The notes under the pieces were generated by a model. That model saw only the letters and a list, made by a program, of their open reading frames with translations. It made no database searches and had not been told where the DNA came from. A stretch of DNA of 64,000 nt from Megamerina dolium (Eukaryota; Arthropoda; Insecta; Diptera; Megamerinidae): assembly GCA_963854835.1 (NCBI GenBank), contig OY978526.1, forward strand, positions 87,286,846 to 87,350,845. Reading direction: 5' to 3'. Position numbers and translations under genes: made by a program. Below, piece by piece: positions 1-12,159 of this stretch. Each line of letters opens with the position of its first letter. The first letter of the stretch is position 1.

Positions 1-220
1 AGTATTGAATTACATAACGGTGACCAATTTTTTCCATGTTTACAAATTCACTGAGATCGTTAACTTTCGATGGCTCCAAATAATATACTAAACAACGTGG
101 TGCCATGAAATTTAAAACACATATTTTATAAGGTTGCCACTTTACACCAAAGTAATTTGTTTTTTCAAACCACTGCCGCCATTCACCATCTCAGGTCGAG
201 TAGTTTTGGGACCGCCCTCG
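1..220 (-). mobile_element. Terminal fragment of a mariner-like element
   Basis: This stretch matches the right end of the mariner element at 62471-63648: both share the run ending TCAGGTCG(A/G)GTAGTT plus upstream words such as ACATAACGGTGACC and ACTGCCGCCAT. The right inverted repeat ends near 220 at CCTCG. The rest of the element lies outside the window. Relative to the 63.5-kb copy it has about 85 extra bases (roughly 50-135), so the two are divergent copies. The minus-strand orientation is inferred from the other copy, in which the transposase runs leftwards. No coding sequence is visible here. Because the window begins inside it, completeness cannot be judged. Confidence 0.75.
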
Positions 221-2260
221 AACTACGCTTTGCTGCCAGGCATCATTGATGTGAAAAGTTCCATTCAGCTAATGGAATCAGTAAGACGGTCTATACTCTC
301 TTAACATATATTTCTTTATTCGTTTACTTAAAGCCCTTCTAACTTCTTGAGACTTTTACCTCAGATGTATTAGAGATAAGGCGTGCGTATGATCGGATGA
401 AATGTTATGGAGGAAAAATTGTGAATTGATCATGCTACGAATGCGTGACCTAGTGCACAGCATTAACTTCCTAAATTCCCCCAAGAATAATTGGAGAAAT
501 TTGATAATTAATTAATTAATCATTTGAAATATAAATATGTCCATACTTATGCCGGCGCTCATCAATTGCTACTCATTGCGTTGAAACCATGACACAACAA
601 TTGTCATTTTCGTATCATTGTATTGTGACAAAGGTTTGTCATACGATCAACTTTAAGAAATGGACATTGATAAACAATATTCATTGTATTCTTCTTACAT
701 TGGCATCTATATGGTTATATTGTCATCACCATTGTCAACGTCCATACAATCTATTTAATTCATATGTGGCACAGATGGGTGTTTCGTTTTTTTTTATAAT
801 TTTTTTTTTCTTTCTTTATAATTTCATGAAATAAGGACGAACGAGAAATAAGGCTAGAACAAAAAAATGTCAATGTGGAATTCATTTCTTGCTACAGTGC
901 AGCGCACATTGTATATTGTGTACTGTCAACATGAAAGTCACCAAAAATAATTTTAACAATGATGCTGTGAAAATGATATATTGTCAAAGAAATGCATTCA
1001 TTTGTGTGTGTGTGTGTGTGTGTGGGGTGTGTGTGTGCAGTGATGTTATTTTAGTGGTTTTTAAAATCATAGTGTACACTTCGTGCTGCATAAATGGTCA
1101 AGTGATAATAAGTAGAGTGAATTACACTAACAAGACATATCCATACATTGTATCGATTAATTATGTTCAGTGAAAAATCATTTAAGCACATTAAATTATA
1201 AACGAAAATGAAATTCAAGCTATTGAAGTATAATAAGATATGCAAATTTATAGTGAAATTCAATTTATGAAGCGGCCTTGGAGATACGGTTGTCAGTTTC
1301 TTTCATAATTCGCTTATCTATAGCCACATTTGACACCATACTTATATAACCAAACAAACCCGTCAGTGAAAGAATACCAAATTATGGTATGAATTCATTG
1401 AAAAATGATGCAAAATTGATGAATGATATAAAATGATTATCATTCGCTCAGAGTCTTAGTTCTTCCGTCAAGAGAACATACTGGTATGTGGAATATGCAT
1501 ATGTAAATTTGTTCATGTACATATATTACATACGCCCATACGTTATTGTTGCAGTATTTTAGAAAAAAAAAAAACAATAAGTAGCATTGACAATTTATCA
1601 ACGTTAGATGTGTACATATTTTCGTTTTATTTTGACAGCATTTTTGTTGATAACAGAATAAACAGCATACATATGGTATATAAGAAAATCTACTTGAGTG
1701 TGTTTACATAGATAATGTATGTACCTACTTAATTAATTTCAATGAATATCATTATTCTTTTGTGGAAACTTTTGATTTTTTCAATATGCAATTTTTATGT
1801 GGTAGCTTGCCTTAGCTCAATTGGATATCGCATTAGTCTTTTGTGTGTGATTCGTAGGTACTTTATATCAAAAATATTTATTCTTCTAAAGGGTTCTCGC
1901 TTTTCAGCATTAATTTTCGATTTTCATGTGTTTTTACATCTATTTTATGTATTTATATGGGAGCTCCTTCAAAAAATTAAAGTACAGAGTAAGCCTTACT
2001 CCGAGGCAGGCATTTCGAATGGAAACTTGAACTTTTACTATTCTGCACTTTGTTCAAAAATCACATTTGACAAAAGTAAGAAAGTTCAAATCTGCAATTT
2101 TTACTTTGCTCCTTTCGAAAAAGAAATGGCTTGAAATGAGTACAATATTATTTTAACCATCTCGTATATACCTAGTCAAGTCATAAATATTGATACACAG
2201 AAAAATCGACGACAAATGCAAACGAATTAATATTTTTCGCAACTTTTTCTTTTTTCTTTT
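221..2260. other. AT-rich DNA without a recognisable gene
   Basis: Only short unsupported reading frames occur here. The contents are low-complexity AT sequence, a GT microsatellite near 1003-1037 and homopolymer runs. No element ends, splice-bounded exon or conserved motif was recognised. Confidence 0.6.
1003..1037. repeat. (GT)n microsatellite with a GGGG interruption
   Basis: An alternating GT run is broken once by GGGG near 1024-1027. Short reading frames across it give only VCVCVC-type peptides and are not genes. Confidence 0.9.
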
Positions 2261-2262
2261 TA

Positions 2263-3203
2263 TTGGGTTATTCAATGGCTACAAATCTTAGAACAACTTA
2301 TTCGAAATGACTTCCATTTGCCTCCCAGCACGACTTGAGACGGTCATGCATGGTGAAATTGTCCACTACACGGACAAGGGCTCGCTTCAGCATCTCAATA
2401 TTTGGGTGTCGAGTAGAGCAAGCCATGTCCTCTAATACGGATCACAACTTGTAATCGAAAGGGTTGAGATCTGGACCACCAGTTCGCCAATCATCCGTTG
2501 ATATGAAGTCCAGAATGTTGTTTTTTAGCCACAGCTGAGTCGTTAGTGCCTTCTGAGCTGAGGCAGAGGCCTGTTTGGACCATCTGGATATGTTCAGATG
2601 CTTTTCTGGATGACCGAGCATGCACACGAGCATTCTGTTTATTGAACGATTCTTCTACGGTGAAGATTTTCTCGTCAGTAAACAGAATTTGTCTGTGAGC
2701 ATAACGGCTGAGTGATGCTTTCGACTATCGCTTACCCTTTCCCTCCAATGCGGTCGTGAGCAGATGTACAGTGTCAGTGCTTGAACGTACTGAGTCTCAA
2801 ATCTTCATGGACATGATTTTTGTGAAATTTTTTATTTCTCGCGACAAAATTTTCATTTTTCGCAGCGGTTTTCGATCGATTCGTTACTTCACGGCTTTGA
2901 TCGCTTTCGGAGTTCACACAGTGCACGGACAGCTGGATCTTTGACGGTCTCGTACTCCACCAATATCCTCAAATAACTTCACAGGACGATACACAAAATT
3001 GCGAGTGATTGCAAGCGGTCGCAATTTTCGAAAGATATCGCCTTTTCCCATGTTGCACTTTAGTAGACCAACTACAACAATACGATTTTCAATGTCGCCC
3101 CATTTCATGATGGTAAACAATTGATGCCAAAAACTTTTTACGTGACAATGAACCATAAATATCAACTGTCACATCGCAGTCAAGGTAAAATGGATGCACC
3201 CAA
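2263..3203 (-). mobile_element. maT-like (DD37D-type) ITm transposon, internally deleted
   Basis: The minus strand encodes an N-terminal helix-turn-helix region (about 3165-2914) with IFRKLRPLAITRNFVYR and a DRQRSSCPCTV stretch typical of maT-type transposases. A first-aspartate region follows near 2690-2650 (LTDEKIFTVEESFNKQN in a shifted frame). The C-terminal third-aspartate block GPDLNPFDYKL lies near 2470-2442. The D2 block that normally lies between is missing, so the element is internally deleted and frameshifted. TTGGGT-type termini at 2263 and at 3203 (CACCCAA), each flanked by TA (2261-2262, 3204-3205), set the ends, although the inverted repeats have diverged. At about 941 bp it is shorter than an intact 1.3-kb element. 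It is a dead copy. Confidence 0.72.
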
Positions 3204-3205
3204 TA

Positions 3206-4949
3206 TTGCATTCGTAGTGAGTGCGTTTAGTTGTGTACCAATATTTTTGACTTGGCTAGGTATGTATTTCGTTGGAATAATAAGTGTACAATGAAAATGT
3301 GCTATGTCTGCAATGAGTAAGTTTAAAGACCATAGAAGCTTGAAGAAGAAAAAAACAACAACAACAACAACTTCAAAACAACACAAAGACAAGTCATAGC
3401 ATAGCAAAAGTGCTTCTATGCTGTGTAACAAAAAAAAAAAAACAACAAGTAATACTTCTAAGTAAATTCTGCAAGAAGAACAAATCCAAATCCTTTTAGA
3501 TTAGTTAGTGGCATATAACATCTAGAGCTATGTATTGTAACTACATAACACATAGATAATACATATGCCTTGTTGTTGTTAAAATGTTTGCAGTAAATTT
3601 TATTTATATAAATTTTACACTTTTTTCTTTTTTATTGACGAAGAGATTTCCTCAATTTCTATCATATTAACATTTAATCTATGCAATGTGCTCATTGTAG
3701 GCACTCAAACTGTTGAAAAGTTGGCTAATAAACAATAACGAATTAATAGTATTATTTATGACCTCAAACCCATGAAAAACTGACAAAATAAAAATGTCTT
3801 ATATGTTATAAGCCAATTCAAACATGAAAAAGTCATAAGGCAAGTTAATGTGCACTTTGAAACATTACATAGCTTTCGTAAACTCATTGACGATGTACTT
3901 ATGTACTGTTATACATATATATACATATATCACTTGTTAATGTACTTGTTAATACTTGTTTTCGTACCGACCTACCTATATATACATTGTGGTACATGCA
4001 AGCAAACAACCATGAAGGCATTCTACTGCCATTATACGTATATATGTAGAGAAGTACTTGAGTCTACATGTATGGATGTATACATACATGAATACGAAAT
4101 GTTTTTGTCTCTTGTTGATTACTTATATCGAATAAAAATGACACAAAAAGGAAATGATACGAAATGATACAAAACCAAGTACAAATCGAATGTGACAGTA
4201 CATTTTCAAAAGAAATTATATTTAAGTACATTTACCATTGTAAATTGTACTTCTCTATTGGCAATAAATTTGGATACGAATGCTGCATAATAATTTGATA
4301 TATTTTCTTTACAAGCCACAGCCGGTGCTTGAGGTTTCTTTCCATTCTCTATGCAATTTGATTAGTGAAGTGAGTGTGCAATTTATTTTATTTAATTTTA
4401 TTTCCTTAATATGCAGAGTACACCATTTCTTTTTGATGATGCAAATTGTGAAATTGCATATTCCCCGGTGTACTTATTAAATACATTAAATACATGCATG
4501 AGTAGGTCGATGGAAAAAGTTTTAAATTTACTTTGAGAGGATGTCAGCACCGGAGGGAGGTGAAAACCGTTCTGCACAATATATATATTGCATTTTTCTA
4601 AGCAAATTACAATGAATATATTGAAGTCATACACATCACTTCGTACATCATCATCATCATGGCATATTTTAGTTGGCAGTTGGCATCAGAGTCGGACAAG
4701 CATTGTGAAATAGCCCATCAAGTGGTCATACCTATGGCAATGCGATATAGAGTGAAAAACTTATTGATTTCATCAATTTTCAAATATCGCGACTATTCAT
4801 CACGAATCACTTGCGTCATTTACAAAAAGATAACTTGAGTATTTTACGACATTTTCCCAATTTTATGCTCTTGTTAAGAGTCCCAATAAATGAACAGTAA
4901 TTCTATTTGATTTTATTAATTTTATTTATTCTATGGCGTCTAACGAACG
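3206..4949. other. AT-rich DNA without a recognisable gene
   Basis: Contains an (ACA)n-like run near 3355-3375, A-runs near 3429-3442 and ATAC/TATA low-complexity DNA near 3912-3990. The frames of up to 105 codons are rich in Tyr/Ile and look like chance translations of AT-rich DNA. Nothing recognised. Confidence 0.55.
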
Positions 4950-5218
4950 AGGAACCTATACTGAACTAGATTAAGCGTAGCAAGTGTCGCTGGATTGGCC
5001 ACACGCTAAGAATTCAGTCAGAAAGCATCACGAGAATGTCGCTCGAAGCAGAAGCTGCGGATGGCCAAAAAACACTTGAAGAAGGTCAACTCTGTGGGAA
5101 CTAGCTAATGTCAACATCACATAGAATGGCGCTAGAATAACAGCCCAGAATCGTGTACGATAGCATAGCCTTGTGGAGGCCCTATGCTCTAATTAGGAGA
5201 GATAAAGGAGAAAAAAAA
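4950..5218 (+). mobile_element. LINE 3' end (RTE-like), 5'-truncated
   Basis: Translated with frameshifts, this reads as the C-terminal tail of a non-LTR reverse transcriptase: a WIGHTLR motif, then a Gly/Arg/Pro-rich stretch (CGWPKN), then LANVNIT and an Arg-rich terminus. The same tail occurs inverted at 51548-51845. The copy ends in GGAGATAAAGGAG followed by an A-run (5210-5229). The Helentron-like element starts directly in this A-run, so the LINE tail was already present when that element inserted. RT core and endonuclease are absent, which is typical of 5' truncation. Confidence 0.7.
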
Positions 5219-5229
5219 TAAAAAAAAAA

Positions 5230-6823
5230 TCTCCTTACAGTCGGCTGGGGCCGACCAAACTATACCCTGCATATGTAGATTTATATATAAAAAGTTTACT
5301 CGAATATCCAACTTTTCTTTTATTTCCACTTTTCGAGAAACAATTTTTGCATATACTACTAATTTACACCCGAAATATGGTTGACTTTGACGAAGTAAAA
5401 GGATTTTAAGATAATTCCGAGGCTTAGTATGGGAGCTATATAAAAAGTGGGCGTGGCTTACCACTTTCTAGTAAATCCAATTAATTTTTCAAGGTTAATC
5501 CACACCTTAAATTTGGTGTCCTACGTTGAATAGTTTCTAAGTTATGGTGGTTAACATTTTTGTTTAATTTCCTCAACTTTGTATGGGAGCCCCAATAAGA
5601 AGTGGGCGTGGTACGCAGATTTTTCTCCAGATTATTTCCGACTACGATATTAATTTAAGTGTCAATTATGGTTATTGTAGACATAAGATTGGCTAAGTTA
5701 CAGCTGTTTCAATTTAAAATTTGTATGGGGGCTACGATAAACACTGGGCGTGGTGCGCCCATTTTCTGTGAGCCTAGTTGCTCGTACAATACTAATCCAT
5801 ACCCTAAGTCTCGTTGTCCTAGGCTAAATGGTTTGTAAGCTATGGAGCTTAAAATTTTAGTTTAATTCACTCGACTTTGTATGGGAGACCCATGAAGGAG
5901 TGGGCGTGGCACACTGATTTTCTGCCAGATTTTTGCTGACTACGATATTAATTTAAGTGTCAATTATGGTTATTCTAGACAGAAGATTGCCGAAGTTACA
6001 GCTGTTTCTATTTAAAATTTGTATGGGGGCTACGATAAACACTGGGCGTGGTGCGCCCATTTTCTGTGAGCCTAGTTGCTCGTATAATACTAATCCACAC
6101 CTTAAATCTCGTTATTCTACGCTGAATAGTTTGCAAGTTATAACCGGTAACATTTTTTTTAATTTCCGCAACTTTGTATGGGAGACCCAAAAAGGAGTGG
6201 GCGCGGCACATTGATTTTCTGCCATATTATTTCCGACTACCACGTTAATCTAAGTGTCAATTATGGTTATTCTAGACAGAAGATTGTAGAAGTTACAGCA
6301 GTTTCAATTTAAAAGAAGTACAGACACTTTGTATGGGAGCTACGCTAGAAAGTAGGCGTGGCTCACCCACTTTTGGCGAGGTTATATAGTAGTATAATAT
6401 AACTCTATGTGCAAAATATTGTTGTCCCAAGTGGTATATTATGTGAGTTATAGCAAGTTAAAGATTTTGAAAATTTCGAGGTTAGTCGCTTTGAATGCTT
6501 GGTGTGGGCGTGGTTATTGACCGATCATGCCCAATATCAATCCTCTCCGTACCCTTGGATCAGAGATTACTTATGCCAAATTACATCGAAATAGCTCAAT
6601 ATTTACTCAAGTTATCGTGCGAACCAGCCAGGTGACAGACAGACGGACGGACGGACGGACGGACGGACGGACGGACGGACGGACATCGTTAAATCGAAAA
6701 TTTAATCGACGCTGATCACGAATATATATCCATGTCTATATCTCCGGAGATTCCTTCAAGTGGACACAAACATCTGACCGAAATGAATATACCATGCATA
6801 TTGCATTATGCAGGGTATAAAAA
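5230..6823 (+). mobile_element. mini-me/DINE-1-like Helentron, copy 1
   Basis: Non-autonomous element of about 1.59 kb. The 5' end TCTCCTTACAGTC leads into TATACCCTGCAT, which is inversely repeated near the 3' end as ATGCAGGGTATA (subterminal inverted repeat). The middle has about eight repeat units, each with TTTGTATGGGAG and GTGGGCGTGG, spaced alternately about 155 and 142 bp. A (GACR)n tract near 6632-6684 precedes the 3' domain CGACGCTGATCACGAATATA. This order (GTATGGGAG block, GTCY-type microsatellite, GCTGATCA.GAATATATA block, terminal GGGTATAAAAA) is that of Drosophila mini-me/DINE-1 Helentrons, as I recall them. No coding capacity is credible. It starts in the A-tail of the LINE at 4950-5218. 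Superfamily assignment rests on memory of that family. Confidence 0.75.
6632..6684. repeat. (GACR)n microsatellite inside Helentron copy 1
   Basis: Tandem GACA/GACG units. The homologous tract in copy 2 (8293-8331) has fewer units and in copy 3 (21506-21537) is short and interrupted, so unit number varies between copies. Confidence 0.9.
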
Positions 6824-6888
6824 TGTTATATATATGTAAATAATTGCTTTTATTGATAGGTGGGTTCAATAAACGCATATAACAAAAA

Positions 6889-8470
6889 TCTCCTTACAGT
6901 CGGCTGGGGCCGACCAAACTATACCCTGCATATGTAGATTTGTATATAAAAAGTTTACTCGAATATCCAACTTTTCTTTTATTTCCACTTTTCGAGAAAC
7001 AATTTTTGCATATACTACTAATTTACACCCGAAATATGGTTGACTTTGACGAAGTAAAAGGATTTTAAGATAATTCCGAGGCTTAGTATGGGAGCTATAT
7101 AAAAAGTGGGCGTGGCTTACCACTTTCTAGTAAATCCAATTAATTTTTCAAGGTTAATCCACACCTTAAATTTGGTGTCCTACGTTGAATAGTTTCTAAG
7201 TTATGGTGGTTAACATTTTTGTTTAATTTCCTCAACTTTGTATGGGAGCCCCAATAAGAAGTGGGCGTGGTACGCAGATTTTTCTCCAGATTATTTCCGA
7301 CTACGATATTAATTTAAGTGTCAATTATGGTTATTGTAGACATAAGATTGGCTAAGTTACAGCTGTTTCAATTTAAAATTTGTATGGGGGCTACGATAAA
7401 CACTGGGCGTGGTGCGCCCATTTTCTGTGAGCCTAGTTGCTCGTACAATACTAATCCATACCCTAAGTCTCGTTGTCCTAGGCTAAATGGTTTGTAAGCT
7501 ATGGAGCTTAAAATTTTAGTTTAATTCACTCGACTTTGTATGGGAGACCCATGAAGGAGTGGGCGTGGCACACTGATTTTCTGCCAGATTTTTGCTGACT
7601 ACGATATTAATTTAAGTGTCAATTATGGTTATTCTAGACAGAAGATTGCCGAAGTTACAGCTGTTTCAATTTAAAATTTGTATGGGGGCTACTATAAACA
7701 GTGGACGTGGTGCGCCCATTTCCTGTGAGCCTAGTTGCTCGTACAATACTAATCCACACCTTAAATCTCGTTATTCTACGCTGAATAGTTTGCAAGTTAT
7801 AACCGGTAACATTTTTTTTAATTTCCGCAACTTTGTATGGGAGACCCAAAAAGGAGTGGGCGTGGCACATTGATTTTCTGCCATATTATTTCCGACTACC
7901 ACGTTAATCTAAGTGTCAATTATGGTTATTCTAGACAGAAGATTGTAGAAGTTACAGCAGTTTCAATTTAAAAGAAGTACAGACACTTTGTATGGGAGCT
8001 ACGCTAGAAAGTAGGCGTGGCTCACCCACTTTTGGCGAGGTTATATAGTAGTATAATATAACTCTATGTGCAAAATATTGTTGTCGCAAGTGGTATATTA
8101 TGTGAGTTATAGCAAGTTAAAGATTTTGAAAATTTCGAGGTTAGTCGCTTTGAATGCTTGGTGTGGGCGTGGTTATTGACCGATCATGCCCAATATCAAT
8201 CCCCTCCGTACCCTTGGATCAGAGATTACTTATGCCAAATTTCATCGAAATAGCTCAATATTTACTCAAGTTATCGTGCGAACCAGCCAGGTGACGGACG
8301 GACGGACGGACGGACGGACGGACGGACGGACATCGTTAAATCGAAAATTTAATCGACGCTGATCACGAATATATATCCATGTCTATATCTCCGGAGATTC
8401 CTTCAAGTGGACACAAACATCTGACCGAAATGAATATACCATGCATATTGCATTATGCAGGGTATAAAAA
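6889..8470 (+). mobile_element. mini-me/DINE-1-like Helentron, copy 2
   Basis: Nearly identical to copy 1 along its whole length and in the same orientation, separated from it by only about 65 bp of AT-rich DNA (6824-6888). Visible differences are few, for example CACTGGGCGTGG versus CAGTGGACGTGG near 7695 and a shorter GACG tract. The 5' boundary again lies in an A-run (AACAAAAA|TCTCC) and the 3' end is GGGTATAAAAA. The flanks of copy 1 are not repeated around copy 2, so this is not a simple duplication of a larger segment. It is non-coding; reading frames near 7616-7873 that recur between copies are translations of the internal repeat. Confidence 0.75.
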
Positions 8471-9212
8471 TGTTTAATTTTATTTGAAATATTATACACT
8501 TGTAGAGTGTTAATGCAAACCATTATCATTCGAAGCAAGCTTTTGCTTGTTGCAATTGTTGAAATTTATATGATATTTATAAATATCAACAATTTATAAA
8601 TATTTCTAATTTATTTTAAAATTTGATGAATATGTAAAAAAATAGAATCATCATAGATATTTTAATATCAATATTTCATGGACAAGGATGCACAATCACA
8701 CATGAGTATATATTTACATAGAGTCAAAAGAAGAAGAAGAAGAATATGAATAATTTCCTATTCAAATAAACACTTTGAAATCAGAATCAAGTATTTACAT
8801 AACCTTCACATTGAAGCACATATGTATACCTTTTTTTTTGTTGAGAATGTGTGTATACCAAAAGTGCTTTTGGTTGTTTAAATTTAGGTTGGTTTGACTT
8901 TTATTCGGTTTACCTTTCACAATATTGTTTTGAAAGCGTATAACATAAAGTTATATTTGACAATTTGCGGCATGACCAAGGAGAAAAGAACAAAATTTTC
9001 GTCAAATATTTAAATTTATTTAGGCCACCCTATGCCGGTTTCACTGCGCACCAGCTTCTGTCGTCATCAGATGGTAGTGCGGTCAACATCCTGTAATTAT
9101 TTGTTTAGTACTCACATACTTACATTGCTACTTCGGCGACGATCTCAATATATGACGGCGGCAGTTTTCTTAAGTATCCAAAAAATGTGTTTAAATATTG
9201 ATTTATTTAGAC
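8471..9212. other. AT-rich DNA, no gene; unexplained GC-richer patch
   Basis: Low-complexity DNA with an (AGA)n run near 8729-8741. A slightly GC-richer patch at 9025-9170 (CACCCTATGCCGG, CTTCGGCGACGATC) may be an old repeat, but I could not assign it. Confidence 0.5.
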
Positions 9213-10481
9213 TTGACACTAACCGGCCTTTTGTTAGTCCTCAAAAATTATTTATTTTTTAGAATTCTGTAAAAAAGCATGTCACTCAAAGTTATGTCTA
9301 TCAGAAAATATGCTAATTCCCCATTTTTTTTGGAAATTTATGGATTCCATCGCAAAAGAACTTCGCCGGCTTGGCGGCCCAAAAACGAATCGAGCCAATT
9401 CCGATTGATTCCGGTGACTGAAATGAAGCATATACCATTAAGGACGTTCTGCATGGACCGGAACAAGTGGTAATCTGAAGGCGCCAGCTCTGTGCTATAG
9501 GGCGGGTGGGGTAGAACTTCCCATCCCCTATTAGCAAGATAGTTTTTGGCCGCAATAGCAATGTACGGTTGTGCTTTGTCATGGTGAAAAATTACCGACC
9601 CGTGTCTGGTTGCATATTTCGGCTATTTCTTGATCATTGCTCTCTTCAATTGCTCTTCAATTGTGGTCGGTACAGCGCTCCCGTAATGGTTTTCCAGGTT
9701 CTAGTAGCTCATAATATATCACACGCTTCTGATCCCACCAAATACAGAGCATTACCTTGGCGCTGTGAATATTTGCCTGTGGCATCGATTCGACTAGTTG
9801 ACCAGGCTTGACACATGATTTTTGTGCTTGAGATTGTCATAATGTATCCATATTTCGTCGCCCATTACCACTCGATGCAAAAATCCTTTGTTTTTCGTTC
9901 CTTTCAAGCAGCATTTCGAATATGCAAAATTGCCTTTCAACGTCTCTCGGCTTCACATCGTATGGAACCCAATTTCCAACCTTTGGGATAAACTTCAATG
10001 CTTTTAAAGGCTTGGCAACTGTTGAACGGTCTTCTCCCAATGATTCTGCAAACTCTTCTTGCATCTGGCATGTCTACAAATCCTCGTCTTCCGACTTTTT
10101 CGGCGGTGCAGAGCGTTCTTTGTTTTTGATATCAAAATCATCATATTTGAACACACAAACCACTTCTTACACTGTGTATTGGATTGAGAAAATTGTCGCT
10201 ATACAATTCCACAAGCAAACAATGACTTGCAACCGGACTTTTCTTTGCAAAAACTTAACTTAACGACACTTCCCACAAATGGTGCTTTTTTCGTAATTCT
10301 TAAAAATTGTCCATCGTTAAAAAAAAATATGATGCGCACAACCAAATTGAACTTTTTTAATTGATTTAGGACAGCAAGTGAATAGACATTTAATATTACA
10401 TTTCGGAGGATGAAGTACAACATCGCACTTACGTGTGGTGCCATGTAACGTAAAAGGCCGGTTATTAATTCACACACCCAA
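9213..10481 (-). mobile_element. mariner family B copy 1 (DD34D), dead
   Basis: The right end reads ACCGG...AATTCACACACCCAA followed by TA (10482-10483). The left end is shortened (TTGACACTAACCGGCC). A second copy lies at 17038-18545. The minus strand carries a mariner transposase in shifted frames: a helix-turn-helix region with LAESLGEDRSTVAK near 10060, GNWVPYDVKPRDVE, first Asp in MGDEIWIHYD near 9870, then LVGS.ACDIL, second Asp in FHHDKAQPY near 9575 and third Asp in ELAPSDYHLF near 9480. Thirty-four residues separate the second and third Asp. All three catalytic Asp are thus readable, but frameshifts and stops break the gene. The nearest mariner subfamily was not decided. Confidence 0.82.
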
Positions 10482-10483
10482 TA

Positions 10484-12052
10484 CATTGTCTTAATTTAAT
10501 TTCAAAAATACTATTCATACAATAAACAATTTCTTTGTTATCATACATAAAATTTTAATAATTTTTCAACTAAGGAACTCAAGAAATTAATGCTAGCAAG
10601 CAAAGATCTCCACAAGGTGAGTGTATGCAAAGGGTACAAATATAAATTATTGTCAATATATATGCAAAATTGCAAAACTTATTTACAACTATGTATTTTT
10701 TATGATTTTGATATATTGTTCTAACATTTTTATTGTTTTTATATTTTTTTTTTTAATTTAACTTTTTAAAACTTATGACAACTTTGTTCGCAGGCAATAC
10801 ATTTTACATAGAGTTTCTTTTGTGCAAGTTGAATTGTAAAGATTTTAACAAAAACTTACTTATATTATGCATAATGTTATGCAAAAAAAAAAAATTATTT
10901 TGAAATATTTATTTTCATACTTGTATAGCATATTTTTTTCTTTTTACGAAAATATCTTGATTGTGAAACTTTTTTTTTCGATTCGATGCATAATAATGAT
11001 TTGCTGCAAATGCATTACATCATTCTTGACAATATGACAACTTCATAAAGACGACAAAAGTTGTCGTGTTAATCCATAGCGTTTACTACGATCTACATAT
11101 AATACAGAATATTACTTGTGCGACTAATTCTTATATACCTAGCTGGGTATAGCATAATATTGTGCATACAACATCATAATGAATCCAGGTTAAAATAGAA
11201 CATATAATTATCTTATTGCATTGTACATATTGTATTATGTCTGATTATCGATAGTATGATATCACTATTTTAATTACCTCTTTACATAATTAAACTACAC
11301 TTCGATGGTATGAAGCCATTTAATGACTACATAATTATAGTTTCATTATAATTGGAATGTATGTGCAAGTTAGAATATACTACTACCCACATAAATACAT
11401 GCATATTTGCTTACTTCTCTATGTTTAAATGAAATAACAGCCTTAAATAAACGAATCATAGCATGCTCCAATAACACTGCAAATATCAGCTATTTTATTT
11501 GCTTTGTTTTTGTTTTCTTTCTAACTTCTAAATCCAATACAACCCTACGTTGACACAATTACAGTTTGTATTCGTAATATGTTAGCATGTTTATGGAGTA
11601 CCTACTACTTTGGAGTTTAATGCACTGCTAATGGTTTAATTTTATTTTTATGTAAATGTACTTGTATAAAAATAAAAACTATTTTTAAAATTGCTTTATA
11701 TACCGAATGCTTTTAATGGAAGTGAATTAATTATAATCAACCTACACAACGTAAAATTTATTTCGATAAATAAAACGAAGTGAGAAAGAAGAATTAGACC
11801 ACGGTTTCGACCATCTTTAAATAAAAGTATTTTTATTTATAATTTATATTTTTTCAACTTAAAATATGTTTCTGTTCTGGCAGGCAATTTAAGTACTCTC
11901 GATTGTGGAAATGTAATTAAATATAAAGCATTTTCATGCATAATTTCTTAAGTAAGCATTATGTTAAAATGACAAAGTGTATACTAAAAAACAAACAGAA
12001 TATCATGAATTAATCTTTCGTTAATTATTTCCAATTGATTTGGAATAATACT
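10484..12052. other. AT-rich DNA without a recognisable gene
   Basis: Very AT-rich, with several T-runs and A-runs (10747-10754, 10883-10892). No element ends, exons or conserved motifs were seen. Confidence 0.6.
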
Positions 12053-12155
12053 GCCGTAAAAATTTCGATATCAAATTCGTTATACTTCAGCCGGGGATTG
12101 AAACCACGACCTACAAATCAGAAGGCCTACAGACTAACCACTGAGCTATGGCACG
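12053..12155 (-). mobile_element. tRNA-derived SINE, head fragment
   Basis: On the minus strand this reads CATAGCTCAGTGGTTAG, then a B-box-like GGTTTCAATCCCCGGC, then CTGAAGTATAACGAATTTGATATCGAAA. It matches the head of the SINEs at 53149, 60489 and 39090. The copy stops shortly after the tRNA-like head and abuts the LINE fragment that begins near 12160. It could be mistaken for a real tRNA gene, but the attached SINE body argues against that. Confidence 0.8.
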
Positions 12156-12159
12156 CTAT

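Noticed and set aside
6632..6684. Regular GACG repeats suggesting a CRISPR-like array
   Set aside because: It is a 4-bp microsatellite without spacers, in eukaryotic DNA, and a known component of mini-me-like elements.
5957..7873. Recurring 85-codon frames starting MSIMVILDRR at 5957, 7616 and 20831
   Set aside because: They recur because the Helentron repeats recur. The opposite strand is equally open and no domain is present.
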